Shown here: positions 1-8,421 of the stretch, one piece after another | Layout: the number at the start of each line of letters is the position of its first letter | How positions within the stretch are numbered: the stretch's first letter is position 1 | Assembly (NCBI GenBank): GCA_019694315.1 | Contig: JAIBCE010000018.1 | Coordinates: 1-47,440 of the forward strand | Origin: Sandaracinaceae bacterium | GTDB lineage: Bacteria; Myxococcota_A; Polyangia; Polyangiales; Sandaracinaceae | Direction: 5' to 3' | Length of the DNA: 47,440 bases | Program-made: the position numbers and the translations under genes | The notes under the pieces: generated by a model | The model's database searches: none | Seen by the model: the letters and a program-made list of their open reading frames with translations, nothing else | Told to the model about the DNA's origin: nothing

Positions 1-1545
1 CAGGCTCCCGCGCTCGCCGAGCTGACGCGCGCTGCGCATGAGGAGCGCGCACGCCAGGGCGACGAGGGCCGTCGCGATCAGCGCAGGCCCGCCTTGCTGG
101 AGGCCGAGGCGGACCTCGGGCGCGCCGAGCGGCACGAGCACCGCTGCGGCGCGGAGCGCGCGCGGTCCGCTCACCATCGACGCGAGCGCGCCCGCGAGCA
201 CACCCGCGAACACACCGTGGAGCGCGATCACGAGGAAGGGCGCGACCTCGGGCGAGATCGACTCGGGCACGGCGCCGAGCGCCGCGTCCACCCACGCGCC
301 ACCGCCGAGGCGCCCGCGCGGCGAGCCGATCACCGTGAACATCGTCGCCGCGAGCGCGGCTCCGCCGACGAGCACGCCCTCGCCCACGCGCACGCGTCGC
401 GCCGCCTCGACGATCGGGCGCACCTCGCGTCGGCCCAGCCACGCGAAGGTGGTGGCGATCGCCGGCACGAGCAGCGCGAGCGCGGGCCAGTGGAAGCGAT
501 GTCCCTCGTAGACGTAGCGAGAGAACACCTCGAGGCTGAGCGTCACACCGAGGATCGCGGCGATGGCCGCGCGCGGACGGCGTCGCAGCATCACGAGGAG
601 GCCCGGCGCCGCGAGCGCGAGGATCCCGAAGGCCGCGACCAGGCCATAGTCTCCGTAGAGCACGCGATGGAGGCCCTCCTCGAAGGGCACGCCGAACGCG
701 TCGGTGTGCGAGGCGAGGCTCGGCGCGCCGCCCGAGGTCACGAGCGTGCGGTTGTAGCCGGACCACCACGGCCGCCCGTACATCCAGGTGTTCGCGAGCG
801 CGAAGAGCACGAGCACCGTCGCGCCGCCTGCGAGTGAGCGGAAGAGCTCGCGCCGCGTGCGGTCGCGATCGGGCGCCGCCCCTCGCGCCTCGGTGCGCTC
901 GAAGAACACGAGCACGAGCGAGGGCAGGAGCATCAGCGCCGTGGGCTTGATCATCACGCAGAGGCCCATCGCGACGCCGGCCCAGATCCCTCGGCGTTCC
1001 TTCACGCTCGCGAGCCCCTGCGCGAAGAGCGCGAGCATGAGCACGTCGGTCGAGTAGTCGTACGCGGAGCCCACGACGATCGTGGCGAAGACGAAGAGCG
1101 AGGCCGCGAGCGCCGCGCTCTCGGGCTCGGCGTAGGCGCGCGCGAAGCGATAGAGCCCCGCGACCATCACGCCGTACATCATCAGGTTGAAGAGCAACGT
1201 CGCGGGCAGCCCGAGCGCGAAGTAGAGCGGGCTCGCGAGGAACGGCAGCACGTAGGGGTGCTTGGGCCAGTGCTCCCCGTTGCGACCGAGGGCGACGTTG
1301 CTCCAGCCCGGATCGAGGTCGTGGTTCCAGCCGAGCGTCCCCGAGTACCAGCTCGCCGCGAACCGGTGCTGCTCGAGCGAGAGGTCCTCGACGATCGTCG
1401 TCGTGACGTTCACGTAGAAGCGGCCGTCGCGGAAGATCCACGTGTTCGGCGTGAGCTGCGCCGACACGCTCGCGAGCGCGGCCACGAACGCCAGGAGGGC
1501 GATCGCGAGCGCCACGCGGGAGCGCGAGGTGTGCGGGGCCGGCAC
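1..1545 (-). CDS. Polytopic membrane protein, glycosyltransferase-like (C-terminus cut by window edge)
   Basis: The reading frame is open from a GTG start to the left window edge, about 515 codons, so the C-terminus is missing. After a short basic N-terminus there is one hydrophobic segment (about residues 8-27). A long extracytoplasmic-looking stretch follows, containing the motif GRNGEHWPKHPYVLPF, and then many hydrophobic helices. Two strand features are typical of GT-C or PMT/GT39-like polytopic transferases: short His/Trp/Pro-rich first loops and repeated Leu/Val/Ala helices. The sequence CVMIKPTALMLLPSLVLVFF lies in one of these. A similar polytopic protein is encoded at 25396-27207. 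The start was chosen because GC-rich codon structure begins there and the divergent methyltransferase gene lies 80 bases away. Sugar donor and acceptor cannot be inferred. A polytopic protein is certain, a transferase role is probable. Confidence 0.6.
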   Translation of the reverse strand, partial: MPAPHTSRSRVALAIALLAFVAALASVSAQLTPNTWIFRDGRFYVNVTTTIVEDLSLEQHRFAASWYSGTLGWNHDLDPGWSNVALGRNGEHWPKHPYVLPFLASPLYFALGLPATLLFNLMMYGVMVAGLYRFARAYAEPESAALAASLFVFATIVVGSAYDYSTDVLMLALFAQGLASVKERRGIWAGVAMGLCVMIKPTALMLLPSLVLVFFERTEARGAAPDRDRTRRELFRSLAGGATVLVLFALANTWMYGRPWWSGYNRTLVTSGGAPSLASHTDAFGVPFEEGLHRVLYGDYGLVAAFGILALAAPGLLVMLRRRPRAAIAAILGVTLSLEVFSRYVYEGHRFHWPALALLVPAIATTFAWLGRREVRPIVEAARRVRVGEGVLVGGAALAATMFTVIGSPRGRLGGGAWVDAALGAVPESISPEVAPFLVIALHGVFAGVLAGALASMVSGPRALRAAAVLVPLGAPEVRLGLQQGGPALIATALVALACALLMRSARQLGERGSL

Positions 1546-1625
1546 GCCGCGGACTCTACACGGATCGCGCGCAAGGACACGGAACGTCCACACCCCGAGC
1601 GGCCGCTCCCGCCTACGATCCGGGC

Positions 1626-2525
1626 ATGCTGCGCTTCCCGGACGACGACGCGCGCGCCCTCCGCGCCCTGCCCTCGCCACCGCTCGATCTGGAGGGCCCC
1701 GCGCTCGAGGCCGCGGTGGACGCCCACATCGCCGCGCTCCGTCACGCGCGGGTCGGCGAGGCCGCCAAGCGCGGCGTCCTCGCGCGCCTCCACGCCGAGC
1801 TCGACCGCGCGATCCGCACCGATCGCCCCGAGCACCTCGACGAGCGCGACTTCCCCGCCGAGGAGAAGCTCCGCATCGTCGGCGCGCTGCACGGCATGAA
1901 CCTCGCGCTGGGCTCGTACTGGCGCATGACGCGCGTGCTCCGCCCGCTCGTCGAGGACGTGGCGCGACGGCTCGGGCGACCTGCGCGTCTGCTCGAGCTC
2001 GCGAGCGGAAGCGGAGAGCTCGCGCTCGCCCTCGGACGAGAGATCCGTCGTGCAGGGCTGCCGGTGGAGGTGACCGGCTCCGACTACGTCGCGGAGTACG
2101 TCGAGGCGGGGCGCGCCAAGGCGCGAGCGCGCGGCCTGCCCGTGTGCTTCGAGGTCGTCGATGCCTTCGACATGCAGCGGCTTGAGGCCGGCCGCTTCGA
2201 CCTCGTGTTCATCGCGCAGAGCGTCCATCACTTCGGCGCGGGTCAGCTCGCGCGCATGGTGTCCGAGAGCCGACGCGTCGCCACCACGGCCTTCGTGGCC
2301 ATCGACGGTCGCCGCTCGCTCAAGCTCCTCGCGTTCCTGCCGTTGAGCGCCACGCTCGGGATGCGACGCTCGTTCGTGCACGACGCGATGCTGAGCGGTC
2401 GCAAGCTCTATCCGGCCTCCGAGCTCGCAGAGATCGCGCGGCTCGGCGCCGGCGACGCGCAGATCGAGGTGCGCCACGATCGCCCCGGCTACCACGTGCT
2501 CGTCGCGCGCTGGGACGCGCGCTGA
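1626..2525 (+). CDS. Class I SAM-dependent methyltransferase
   Basis: This 299-residue protein carries a Rossmann-type methyltransferase domain in its C-terminal two thirds. The SAM-binding motif I is LLELASGSGELALALG, near residues 120-135. It is followed by an acidic strand end (VTGSDYVAEYVEAG) and the motif IV region FDLVFIAQSVHHFG. The N-terminal 110 residues are helical and may form a substrate lid. The gene is divergent from the membrane protein at 1-1545 and converges with the lipoprotein gene ending at 2533, so it is probably transcribed alone. The substrate is unknown; the QSVHHF segment is typical of small-molecule methyltransferases of the Methyltransf_11/25 type. The fold assignment is confident, the specific role is not. 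Confidence 0.85.
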   Translation: MLRFPDDDARALRALPSPPLDLEGPALEAAVDAHIAALRHARVGEAAKRGVLARLHAELDRAIRTDRPEHLDERDFPAEEKLRIVGALHGMNLALGSYWRMTRVLRPLVEDVARRLGRPARLLELASGSGELALALGREIRRAGLPVEVTGSDYVAEYVEAGRAKARARGLPVCFEVVDAFDMQRLEAGRFDLVFIAQSVHHFGAGQLARMVSESRRVATTAFVAIDGRRSLKLLAFLPLSATLGMRRSFVHDAMLSGRKLYPASELAEIARLGAGDAQIEVRHDRPGYHVLVARWDAR

Positions 2526-2532
2526 TCGCACC

Positions 2533-4155
2533 CTACTCGAGGCGCGTCTCGAGCGTGTAGCGCGCGCGGTTGCCGTGGCCCTCGTCGCGCACGATCACCA
2601 CGTACGTGCCAGCCTCGAGCGGACGCCGGATCGTGTGGGTGGCGAGCGGACCCTCTTCGCTCGCGAGCGGCTCGGCGCGACGCGACCAGAGCTGCACGTC
2701 GAGGTCGGTGTGATCGCTCGATCCCCCGCTTCCCTCGATCGTGAGCGTGACCACGAGCGTCCCTGCGCGCGGGAGCGTGACGCGGTGCACGCGCACGGCG
2801 TCGATGCCGTTGTCGGGCTTGGCGGGCGCTCCGCTCGGCGACGGGTCGCTGAGGCCATCGATGGCCCCCGTGACCGGCGTGCCGATCGAGAGCGTGATCG
2901 GCCACGCGACGGCCTCGTCGCTCGCCGCGAGCAGGGTCTCGTCCTCGCCGCTCGCGCGGAGCATCGCGCGCAGGGGCGCGTCCTCGATCGCGCCGCTCCC
3001 CACGAGGAACCGAAGAAAATTCGGCAGGGCCACGAACGCGTCGGGCTCCTCGAACGCACGCGACATCGCGCCGAGCACGGCCGCCGCCCCGAGCGCCGCA
3101 CCGTCGCCGTCGCGATCGACCGCGTCTACGGCCGCGGGATCGGCCACGTCGCCGTCGGTGAGATCCCAGAGCACGCCCGCGACCGTGCGCTCGGAGCCGA
3201 GACCGCGCGGCAGGCTCGGGTGCTCCACGTCTTCGTCGATGCGCGTCGAGCCGGTGGGCACGATGCCGAGCGTGTCGCGATAGAAGGGCTCGCGGCTCGG
3301 ATCCTCCTCCGCGAGCACGGCCATGGCGAACCACGTCGCGCGCCCCTCTTCCCACGCGACGCCGGGGTCCACGAGCGCGCCCGGCGGATGCCGGCCGCCG
3401 ATGGACGAGTCTCCCGCGAGGCGGTTCATCACGAAGTGACCGAGCTCGTGGAGGATGATGCCCTCGTCGTGCTCGTCGGTGTCGGTGCTCGACTGCTCGC
3501 CGAGCGGACCGCCGAGGAGCTCGAGGCAGAAGCGACCGCTGCCCTCGGGGATCTCGCCGCGGAAGTAGCTCCAGTCCGTCGTGATCCCGCGGCCCCAGTA
3601 CGCGAACACCGGCGGCAGCGCGTGCCCCGTCCAGTGCTCGAGCGCGCGCGAGCCGCGAAGGAGCGTGTCGGCGATGTGGAGCGCGCCGGCCATCTCGCCC
3701 GCCGTGTCCGCGAAGTGCACGTGCCCCCCGTCGCGCGCCACCTGCGCGAGCGGGATCACGGCGGCGTACGACGACTCGCCGTTGCGCTCGCGCGACGTCG
3801 CCACGTCGATCGCGCCCAAGCGGATGCGCGCGGTGACGCCGAGCGACGTCGCGCCGGGCGTGCTCGGGAACGTGAAGTGACCGGCCTCGTCGCTCTGCCC
3901 CGACGCGAGGGCGTGCCCCGTCGCGTCGAGCAGCGTGACGTCCACGTGCCGGGCGGGCATCGCCGTCTCCTCGGAGGTCAGGCCGTCGTGCGTGGAGGCC
4001 CGCGCCCCGAAGGTGATCGAGCCCTCGATCGGGCCGCTGCTGGGCGCGCGCGCGGGCTCGAGCACGCTCACGCCCCCGCACGCCTCGCACGACGCGAGCA
4101 CACCGGCGAGCCCCAGGATCCCGCCGCGCTCGGTCCACCGACGAACGGCGATCAC
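2533..4155 (-). CDS. Putative zinc metallopeptidase lipoprotein with C-terminal PPC-like domain
   Basis: This 540-residue product starts at a GTG overlapping the stop of the upstream response-regulator gene (GTGA overlap at 4152-4155), which implies translational coupling. A lipoprotein signal ends in the lipobox LASC at Cys23. The next region has a Gly/Ser-rich, carboxypeptidase-regulatory-like beta domain. The zinc motif HELGH lies at about residues 236-240, followed some 30 residues later by WEEGRATWF. This gives the HExxH...E arrangement of gluzincin-like peptidases. The last 110 residues resemble a pre-peptidase C-terminal domain, with LDVQLWSR and RPLEAGTYVVIVRDEG. It is probably anchored in the envelope and faces the periplasm or the outside. 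Substrate unknown. An Asp-rich internal segment (DRDGDGAA) may bind Ca2+. Confidence 0.7.
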   Translation of the reverse strand: MIAVRRWTERGGILGLAGVLASCEACGGVSVLEPARAPSSGPIEGSITFGARASTHDGLTSEETAMPARHVDVTLLDATGHALASGQSDEAGHFTFPSTPGATSLGVTARIRLGAIDVATSRERNGESSYAAVIPLAQVARDGGHVHFADTAGEMAGALHIADTLLRGSRALEHWTGHALPPVFAYWGRGITTDWSYFRGEIPEGSGRFCLELLGGPLGEQSSTDTDEHDEGIILHELGHFVMNRLAGDSSIGGRHPPGALVDPGVAWEEGRATWFAMAVLAEEDPSREPFYRDTLGIVPTGSTRIDEDVEHPSLPRGLGSERTVAGVLWDLTDGDVADPAAVDAVDRDGDGAALGAAAVLGAMSRAFEEPDAFVALPNFLRFLVGSGAIEDAPLRAMLRASGEDETLLAASDEAVAWPITLSIGTPVTGAIDGLSDPSPSGAPAKPDNGIDAVRVHRVTLPRAGTLVVTLTIEGSGGSSDHTDLDVQLWSRRAEPLASEEGPLATHTIRRPLEAGTYVVIVRDEGHGNRARYTLETRLE

Positions 4156-5798
4156 TCGGGGATCACCTCGCCGCGCGCGAGCCGTTCCTCGCGCTCGACC
4201 TCGATCGCCTCGGAGAATTCGTTCGCGCACGTCGGATCGAATTGCGAGCCTGCGCAGCGGCAGATCTCGCTCACCGCGACCTCGTGCGGCAGCGCCTTGC
4301 GGTACGCGCGGTCGCTCGTCATCGCGTCGTAGGTGTCGGCCACCGAGATGATGCGCGCCAGGAGCGGGATGTCCTGCGCCGTGAGCCCGATCGGATACCC
4401 GCGACCGTCCCAGCGCTCGTGGTGGAGGTGCACGCCAGGGATGAGCGGGTTCAAGAAGGTGATGGGCTCGAGGATGTCCTTGCCGTAGCCCGGGTGCTTC
4501 TTGAAGACCTCGAATTCCTCGGTCGAGAGCTTGCCCGGCTTGTTCAGGTTCATCACGCAGCCAATCTTGCCGATGTCGTGCATCAGCGCGGCCTGGCGCG
4601 CGATCTCGACCTCCTCGGGGCCGAGGCCGAGCTTGATCGCGAGGATCTGCGCATACGCCGCGACGCGCTCGGAGTGACCCGCCGTGTAGCGGTCCATCTT
4701 GTCGATCGCGGAGGCGAGGCCCTTGATGGTCTGCTGGAACGTGGCCTTGAGGTCCTCGTAGAGCTTGGCGTTCTCGATGGCCGCCGACGCGCGGCTCGCC
4801 ACCATGCGGAGGAGCTTGCGCTGGCCCTCGTCGAACTTCTTGCCGCGGCTGTACGAGAGCACGCCGAGGAAGCCGATCACCTGCTTGCGCGCGTAGAGCG
4901 GCGTGACGATCAGCGAGGTCACGGCGAACGCGGGATCGCCGAGCACGAGGTACTCGCCCGAGGCCGCGCCGTGCACGCGCAGCGGCTGATCCTCGGCGAA
5001 GTACACCGCGAGCCGCGCGGCGTTCAGGCGCGCGAGGACGGGCTGGTCGATCGCGTCGACCGGCGCGCTCGATCCCGGCGCGGTGCCCCCAGGCGCGGTG
5101 GACCCGGCGGCGCTTCCCATGCCCGGCGGTCGCTCCGTGCGGCGTGGCGTCCGCACGTACTCCTTCTTGGGCACGTCGGGATCATCCAGGTGTTCTTGCA
5201 CGTGCCGCGCGAAGCCTGGGTGGAGCTCGCGGGCGCGCTCGAACCATCCACCGAATCCGTCGGCGAGCACGATGGAGACCTGATCGGCCTCGACCTCGTG
5301 CAGCGCCGCGTCGGTGACGGTGCCGAGCACCTCCTCGAGCGAGAGGCTCGCGGCGATGGCCTCGCTCACCTTGTAGAGCGAGAGGGCCTCGCGCAGCCGC
5401 AGGTTCTCGGTGGCGAGCTTCTGCTTCTCGAGCGCGCGACGGATCGTGTGGACGACCTCCTCCACCTTGAACGGCTTGAGGATGTAGTCGTAGGCGCCGC
5501 GCTTCATCGCGTCGATCGCGGTCTCGACGGTGCCGAAGCCCGTCATGATCACGACCACCACGTTCGAGGAGTGCTTGCCGATCGCCTCGAGCAGCTCGAG
5601 GCCGCCCATGTTCGGCATCTTGAGGTCGCTGAGGACGAGGTCGTAGCTGTGCTTGGACAGCTCCGCGAGCGCGGCCGCGCCGTCCTCCGCCGTGCGCACC
5701 GAGAAGCCCTCCATCGAGAGGAAATCCGCGAGGATCTCGCGGATCACCTTCTCGTCGTCGACGACGAGCACCTTGGGGAGCTCGGGGCTGTTGTCCAT
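4152..5798 (-). CDS. Response regulator with GAF and HD-GYP domains (probable c-di-GMP phosphodiesterase)
   Basis: The 548-residue protein has three modules. Residues 8-120 form a receiver domain with the acidic pair D14-D15, phospho-acceptor D58 (LVLSDLKMP), T86 and K108 (YILKPF). A GAF-like domain spans about 140-330 and is interrupted by a low-complexity Gly/Ser/Thr/Pro linker. Residues 345-520 form an HD-GYP domain with LMHDIGKIG and HHERWDGRGYP, the complete metal and GYP motifs of active c-di-GMP hydrolases. A phosphorelay would therefore control second-messenger breakdown. No histidine kinase is adjacent, so the partner is elsewhere. It lies directly upstream of, and is coupled to, the lipoprotein peptidase gene. 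Domain calls are firm; c-di-GMP hydrolysis is inferred from intact motifs. Confidence 0.9.
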   Translation of the reverse strand: MDNSPELPKVLVVDDEKVIREILADFLSMEGFSVRTAEDGAAALAELSKHSYDLVLSDLKMPNMGGLELLEAIGKHSSNVVVVIMTGFGTVETAIDAMKRGAYDYILKPFKVEEVVHTIRRALEKQKLATENLRLREALSLYKVSEAIAASLSLEEVLGTVTDAALHEVEADQVSIVLADGFGGWFERARELHPGFARHVQEHLDDPDVPKKEYVRTPRRTERPPGMGSAAGSTAPGGTAPGSSAPVDAIDQPVLARLNAARLAVYFAEDQPLRVHGAASGEYLVLGDPAFAVTSLIVTPLYARKQVIGFLGVLSYSRGKKFDEGQRKLLRMVASRASAAIENAKLYEDLKATFQQTIKGLASAIDKMDRYTAGHSERVAAYAQILAIKLGLGPEEVEIARQAALMHDIGKIGCVMNLNKPGKLSTEEFEVFKKHPGYGKDILEPITFLNPLIPGVHLHHERWDGRGYPIGLTAQDIPLLARIISVADTYDAMTSDRAYRKALPHEVAVSEICRCAGSQFDPTCANEFSEAIEVEREERLARGEVIPE

Positions 5799-5953
5799 GA
5801 AGGGCGCGGAAACGAGAGTGGGTCTCGGAGCGGTGTGAGCTTACTATCGGCACGGTGATCGGGGTCAACGGCGTTCTCCCCGACTCGAGCGATGCGCACA
5901 CAGCCTCCGCCCCTCTCGTCGCTTCGCGGTGTCCCGCGCATGGGAGCGCGCGC

Positions 5954-6607
5954 ATGAGAGGTCAGCTCGCCCGCCGCCTGCGCCTCGGTCTCGCGCTCTA
6001 CGTCGCGATGATCGCGCTCGCCGTGACCATCGCGTGGTGGCGCGACGACTCGCTCCTCGTGCAGCCCGTCGATGCGCCGGCGTGGATGCCCGCCGCGCTG
6101 GCGACCTCGGCCTTCGCGCCGCAGCTCGGCTCGGCCGCGCTCGGCGTGCTCCTCGCGACCGTGACGCTCGCGTCGACCGAGCTCCTCGTGCGTCGCACCC
6201 AGTGGGCGCGCGCGCTCCGCGCCGAGTTCCGTGCGGCCCTCGAGGGCGCGCGCTCGGGTGATCTCGTCGCGCTCGCGGTCGCCTCCGGCTCCGCCGAAGA
6301 GCTGCTCTTCCGTGGCGCGCTCCAGCCATGGCTCGGTCTGTGGGTCACCTCGCTCCTCTTCGGCGCCGTCCACTTCGTGCCCTCGCGCGCGCTCCTTCCG
6401 TGGACGATCTGGGCCGGCGTGATGGGCCTGCTCCTCGGCCTCGTCTACCAGCACACGGGCTCGATCGCGGGCCCGGTGATCGCGCACATCGGCATCAACG
6501 CGATCAACCTGCACCGCATCGCCCGCTTCGATCCCAGCCTCGACGAGGACGACCCTCACGCCCCGCCCTCGCTCGTGCCGCGCAAGCGCACACGCAGCGG
6601 TGGGTGA
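5954..6607 (+). CDS. CPBP-family intramembrane metalloprotease
   Basis: The 217-residue protein has several hydrophobic helices and the three motifs of CPBP (Abi/CAAX protease) enzymes: EELLFRG with E115, E116 and R120; FGAVHF; and HIGINAIN. These provide the Glu and His metal-site residues inside the membrane. An in-frame GTG at 5855 would add 33 residues, but those codons have clearly weaker third-position GC and no recognisable sequence, so the ATG at 5954 is preferred. Only 31 bases separate its stop from the first Asp-rich peptide gene. It therefore probably belongs to the same transcript as the radical SAM cluster. CPBP proteins are known to process or give immunity to peptides in bacteriocin-type loci. 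That role here is inference. Confidence 0.85.
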   Translation: MRGQLARRLRLGLALYVAMIALAVTIAWWRDDSLLVQPVDAPAWMPAALATSAFAPQLGSAALGVLLATVTLASTELLVRRTQWARALRAEFRAALEGARSGDLVALAVASGSAEELLFRGALQPWLGLWVTSLLFGAVHFVPSRALLPWTIWAGVMGLLLGLVYQHTGSIAGPVIAHIGINAINLHRIARFDPSLDEDDPHAPPSLVPRKRTRSGG

Positions 6608-6638
6608 GTCGTGTACGATCACGCGCCGAGGTGGGCCC

Positions 6639-6959
6639 ATGCACGACGACGACGACACGAAGGCCATCCTGCGAAGGCGCGCCCGCTACGTGGCCCTGGC
6701 GCTCGCAGGCGTAGGCACCGCCACGCAGGCCACGGCCTGCATCTGTCTGAGCCCCATCGACAACACCGACGCGGGCAGCATGGACGCACCCAGGAGCACG
6801 ACCGACGGCGCGACGCCCGACGTGCGCTACGTGGCGACCCCGGATGGCGCGGCGAGTGACGCCGCGAGCGACGATGTGGGTGAGGCGCTCGACGACTCCG
6901 GAGCCAGCGACGACTCCGGAGCCAGCGACGACGGCGGGCCCCCCGAGGACGCGCCGTGA
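6639..6959 (+). CDS. Asp-rich small protein A, candidate radical SAM substrate (precursor)
   Basis: The 106-residue product starts at an ATG 31 bases after the CPBP gene. Residues 3-39 are nearly identical to the next protein: DDTKAILRRRARYVALALAG followed by a segment ending in ATACICLSP. This can be read two ways. One is a Sec/Tat-like lipoprotein signal with a lipobox ending at C34. The other is a RiPP leader with a Cys-x-Cys boundary. The remaining 73 residues contain 16 Asp, together with Ala, Ser, Gly, Pro and Thr, almost no Lys, and a tandem DDSGAS repeat. It ends in EDAP. Its stop overlaps the next start (GTGA). Being first in a coupled set with two radical SAM genes, it is the obvious candidate substrate, but no modification can be proved from sequence. 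Confidence 0.7.
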   Translation: MHDDDDTKAILRRRARYVALALAGVGTATQATACICLSPIDNTDAGSMDAPRSTTDGATPDVRYVATPDGAASDAASDDVGEALDDSGASDDSGASDDGGPPEDAP

Positions 6960-7074
6960 GCAGCAGCGACGACGACACGAAGGCCATCCTGCGAAGGCGC
7001 GCCCGCTACGTGGCCCTGGCGCTCGCAGGCGTCGGCACCGCCACGCAGGCCACGGCCTGCGTCTGTCTGAGCCC
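6648..7074 (+). repeat. Duplicated leader sequence, 107 bp direct repeat (6648-6754 and 6968-7074)
   Basis: The two copies differ at only two positions, while the DNA on either side (the tails of proteins A and B) is unrelated. A further 17 bp direct repeat, at 6945-6961 and 7315-7331, marks the gene-end junctions. Together these suggest tandem duplication of a peptide gene with homogenised leaders. Confidence 0.9.
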
Positions 7075-7264
7075 GGTCGTCGACTCCGGGGATCCCTACG
7101 CCGACGCCGACCTCGACACGTCGCCGCCCGATGCAGCGAGAGCCTCCGACGTCGGCCTCGACGCACCTGCCTCCCTCGACGCGTCCGGGGGCCTCGACGC
7201 GCCACCCAGCGACGACGCGCCGAGCATCGACGACGCGGCGTCGAACGACGACGCCCCGAAGTGA
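6956..7264 (+). CDS. Asp-rich small protein B, tandem paralogue of protein A
   Basis: The GTG start overlaps the stop of protein A. The 102-residue product begins MSSSDDDTKAIL and then repeats the same basic and hydrophobic leader, with C35 and C37 in the ATACVCLSP motif. Over 107 bases the DNA of the leader matches copy A except for two substitutions, a recent duplication or gene conversion. The tail is again Asp-rich (16 Asp in 68 residues) but its sequence is different, so leader and tail evolve at very different rates. That pattern is typical of precursor families with a conserved leader and variable core. It ends in NDDAPK, and the following overlapping ORF restores the EDAP ending seen in protein A. 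This suggests a frameshift near base 7258. Confidence 0.7.
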   Translation: MSSSDDDTKAILRRRARYVALALAGVGTATQATACVCLSPVVDSGDPYADADLDTSPPDAARASDVGLDAPASLDASGGLDAPPSDDAPSIDDAASNDDAPK

Positions 7265-7329
7265 GCTCCGGCATGAACGAGATCGACGACGTGAGCGCAG
7301 ACGTCGATGCCGTCGAGGACGCGCCGTGA
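7261..7329 (+). CDS. 22-codon Asp-rich ORF, probable detached C-terminus of protein B or mini-peptide
   Basis: A GTG overlapping the stop of protein B opens a 22-codon frame beginning MSSGMNEIDD and ending DAVEDAP. Its own stop overlaps the start of the radical SAM gene (GTGA). It has no leader. The last 17 bases up to and just past its stop (7315-7331) are identical to the end of gene A (6945-6961). The most economical reading is that proteins B and this ORF were once one reading frame ending in EDAP like protein A, and that a single-base indel near 7258 split them. A genuine coupled mini-peptide is the alternative. Independent evidence for translation is lacking. Confidence 0.4.
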   Translation: MSSGMNEIDDVSADVDAVEDAP

Positions 7330-8408
7330 GCGCGCGGCGCTCGCTCGCGGTCGAGCTCACGAGCGCGTGCAACCAGACGTGTGGCCACTGCTACAACGCC
7401 TGGCGCGAAGACGGCGGGCGCGAGATCGGCGCCCTCTCGACCGAGGGGCTGGTGGCCGCGCTCGAGCGCATCCTCGCGAACGTCGAGCTCGATCACGTGA
7501 CGTTCACGGGCGGAGAGCCCTTCTCGCGTCGCGATCTCTTCGAGCTGCTCGAGGTGTGCCGCGCGCACGGCGTGCGCTTCCAGATGATCTCGAACGCGGG
7601 CCTGATCACGGACGAGCTCGCGAGCCGCCTCGCGGGCTACGAGCCGATCTCGATCCAGGTGGCGGTGAACGCCCCCGACGCGGCCCTGCACGACGATCTC
7701 GCCGGCGGAGCCGGGCACTTCGAGCGCACCTTGCGCGGGCTCGAGGCGCTCCGACGAGCGGGCGTGCGCGTGGTGGGATGCGTCGTCGTCACGAGGAAGA
7801 ACGCGCAGTGCGTGGGCGAGACGCTCGACCTGCTCGCGTCGCGCGGGGTGCGCGAGATCTCGTTCTCCCGCTTCTCGCCAGCGGGCTTCGCCACCAGGCA
7901 GCTCGCGGAGCTCCTGCCCTCGCGGAGCGAGATCGTGGGCGCGCTCGAGGCCGCCGAGGGGCGCGCCATCCGACATGGCCTGACGCTCCGCTCGACGATG
8001 CCGATCCCGCCGTGCGTGATCGACTACGACGACTATCCGCACGTCTCGTTCGGTCAGTGCGCCATCGGCTCCGAGGTGCAGGAGCTCGTGCTCGGACCCC
8101 GTGGCGAGATCCGCCACTGCACCTTGCACGCGTCGACGCTCGGCGAGGTCGCTGCGGTCGACGATCACGCGCTCGACGCCCTGCTCCGATCCCCGGGCTA
8201 CCGCGACGTCACGCCGGAGTTCTGCACACCGTGCCCCCACGTCGCCGTGTGCCTGGGTGGGTGTGGTGCAGCCGCGATCGCCGTGAGCGGTGCTCGCGGG
8301 CTCGATCCCTTCGTCGCCCAGCACGTCGATCCAGAGCTCTCCACACGCCTCGCGCGCGAGCGCGCGTCGCGGGGCCTCGTGCCGAGCTCCGCCCTGATCC
8401 GACGATGA
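7326..8408 (+). CDS. Radical SAM/SPASM-type peptide-modifying protein
   Basis: The GTG start overlaps the preceding stop. The 360-residue protein has the radical SAM [4Fe-4S] motif CNQTCGHCY (C15, C19, C22) at its very N-terminus, followed by the GGEPFSRRD loop and a TIM-barrel-like region. The C-terminal part contains a Cys-rich SPASM-like module: a Cys in FGQCAIGSE, then GEIRHCTLH, then FCTPCPHVAVCLGGCGAA. These provide ligands for auxiliary Fe-S clusters. SPASM proteins modify ribosomal peptides (thioether, C-C or epimer formation) or mature enzymes. It lies immediately after the Asp-rich peptides with GTGA coupling and 13 bases before a second radical SAM gene, so a peptide-maturation role is the best inference. 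An expected RiPP recognition element is not apparent at the N-terminus. Confidence 0.9.
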   Translation: MSARRSLAVELTSACNQTCGHCYNAWREDGGREIGALSTEGLVAALERILANVELDHVTFTGGEPFSRRDLFELLEVCRAHGVRFQMISNAGLITDELASRLAGYEPISIQVAVNAPDAALHDDLAGGAGHFERTLRGLEALRRAGVRVVGCVVVTRKNAQCVGETLDLLASRGVREISFSRFSPAGFATRQLAELLPSRSEIVGALEAAEGRAIRHGLTLRSTMPIPPCVIDYDDYPHVSFGQCAIGSEVQELVLGPRGEIRHCTLHASTLGEVAAVDDHALDALLRSPGYRDVTPEFCTPCPHVAVCLGGCGAAAIAVSGARGLDPFVAQHVDPELSTRLARERASRGLVPSSALIRR

Positions 8409-8421
8409 GCGAGCCCGGACC

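Noticed and set aside
4242..5858. A 538-codon plus frame opposite the HD-GYP regulator
   Set aside because: Complement of a gene with unambiguous receiver and HD-GYP motifs; the frame has shadow composition.
6639..7264. Proteins A and B as ordinary secreted lipoproteins with Asp-rich linkers
   Set aside because: Not excluded, only ranked second: the ATAC lipobox-like site allows it, but duplication, variable tails and adjacent radical SAM genes favour a precursor role.
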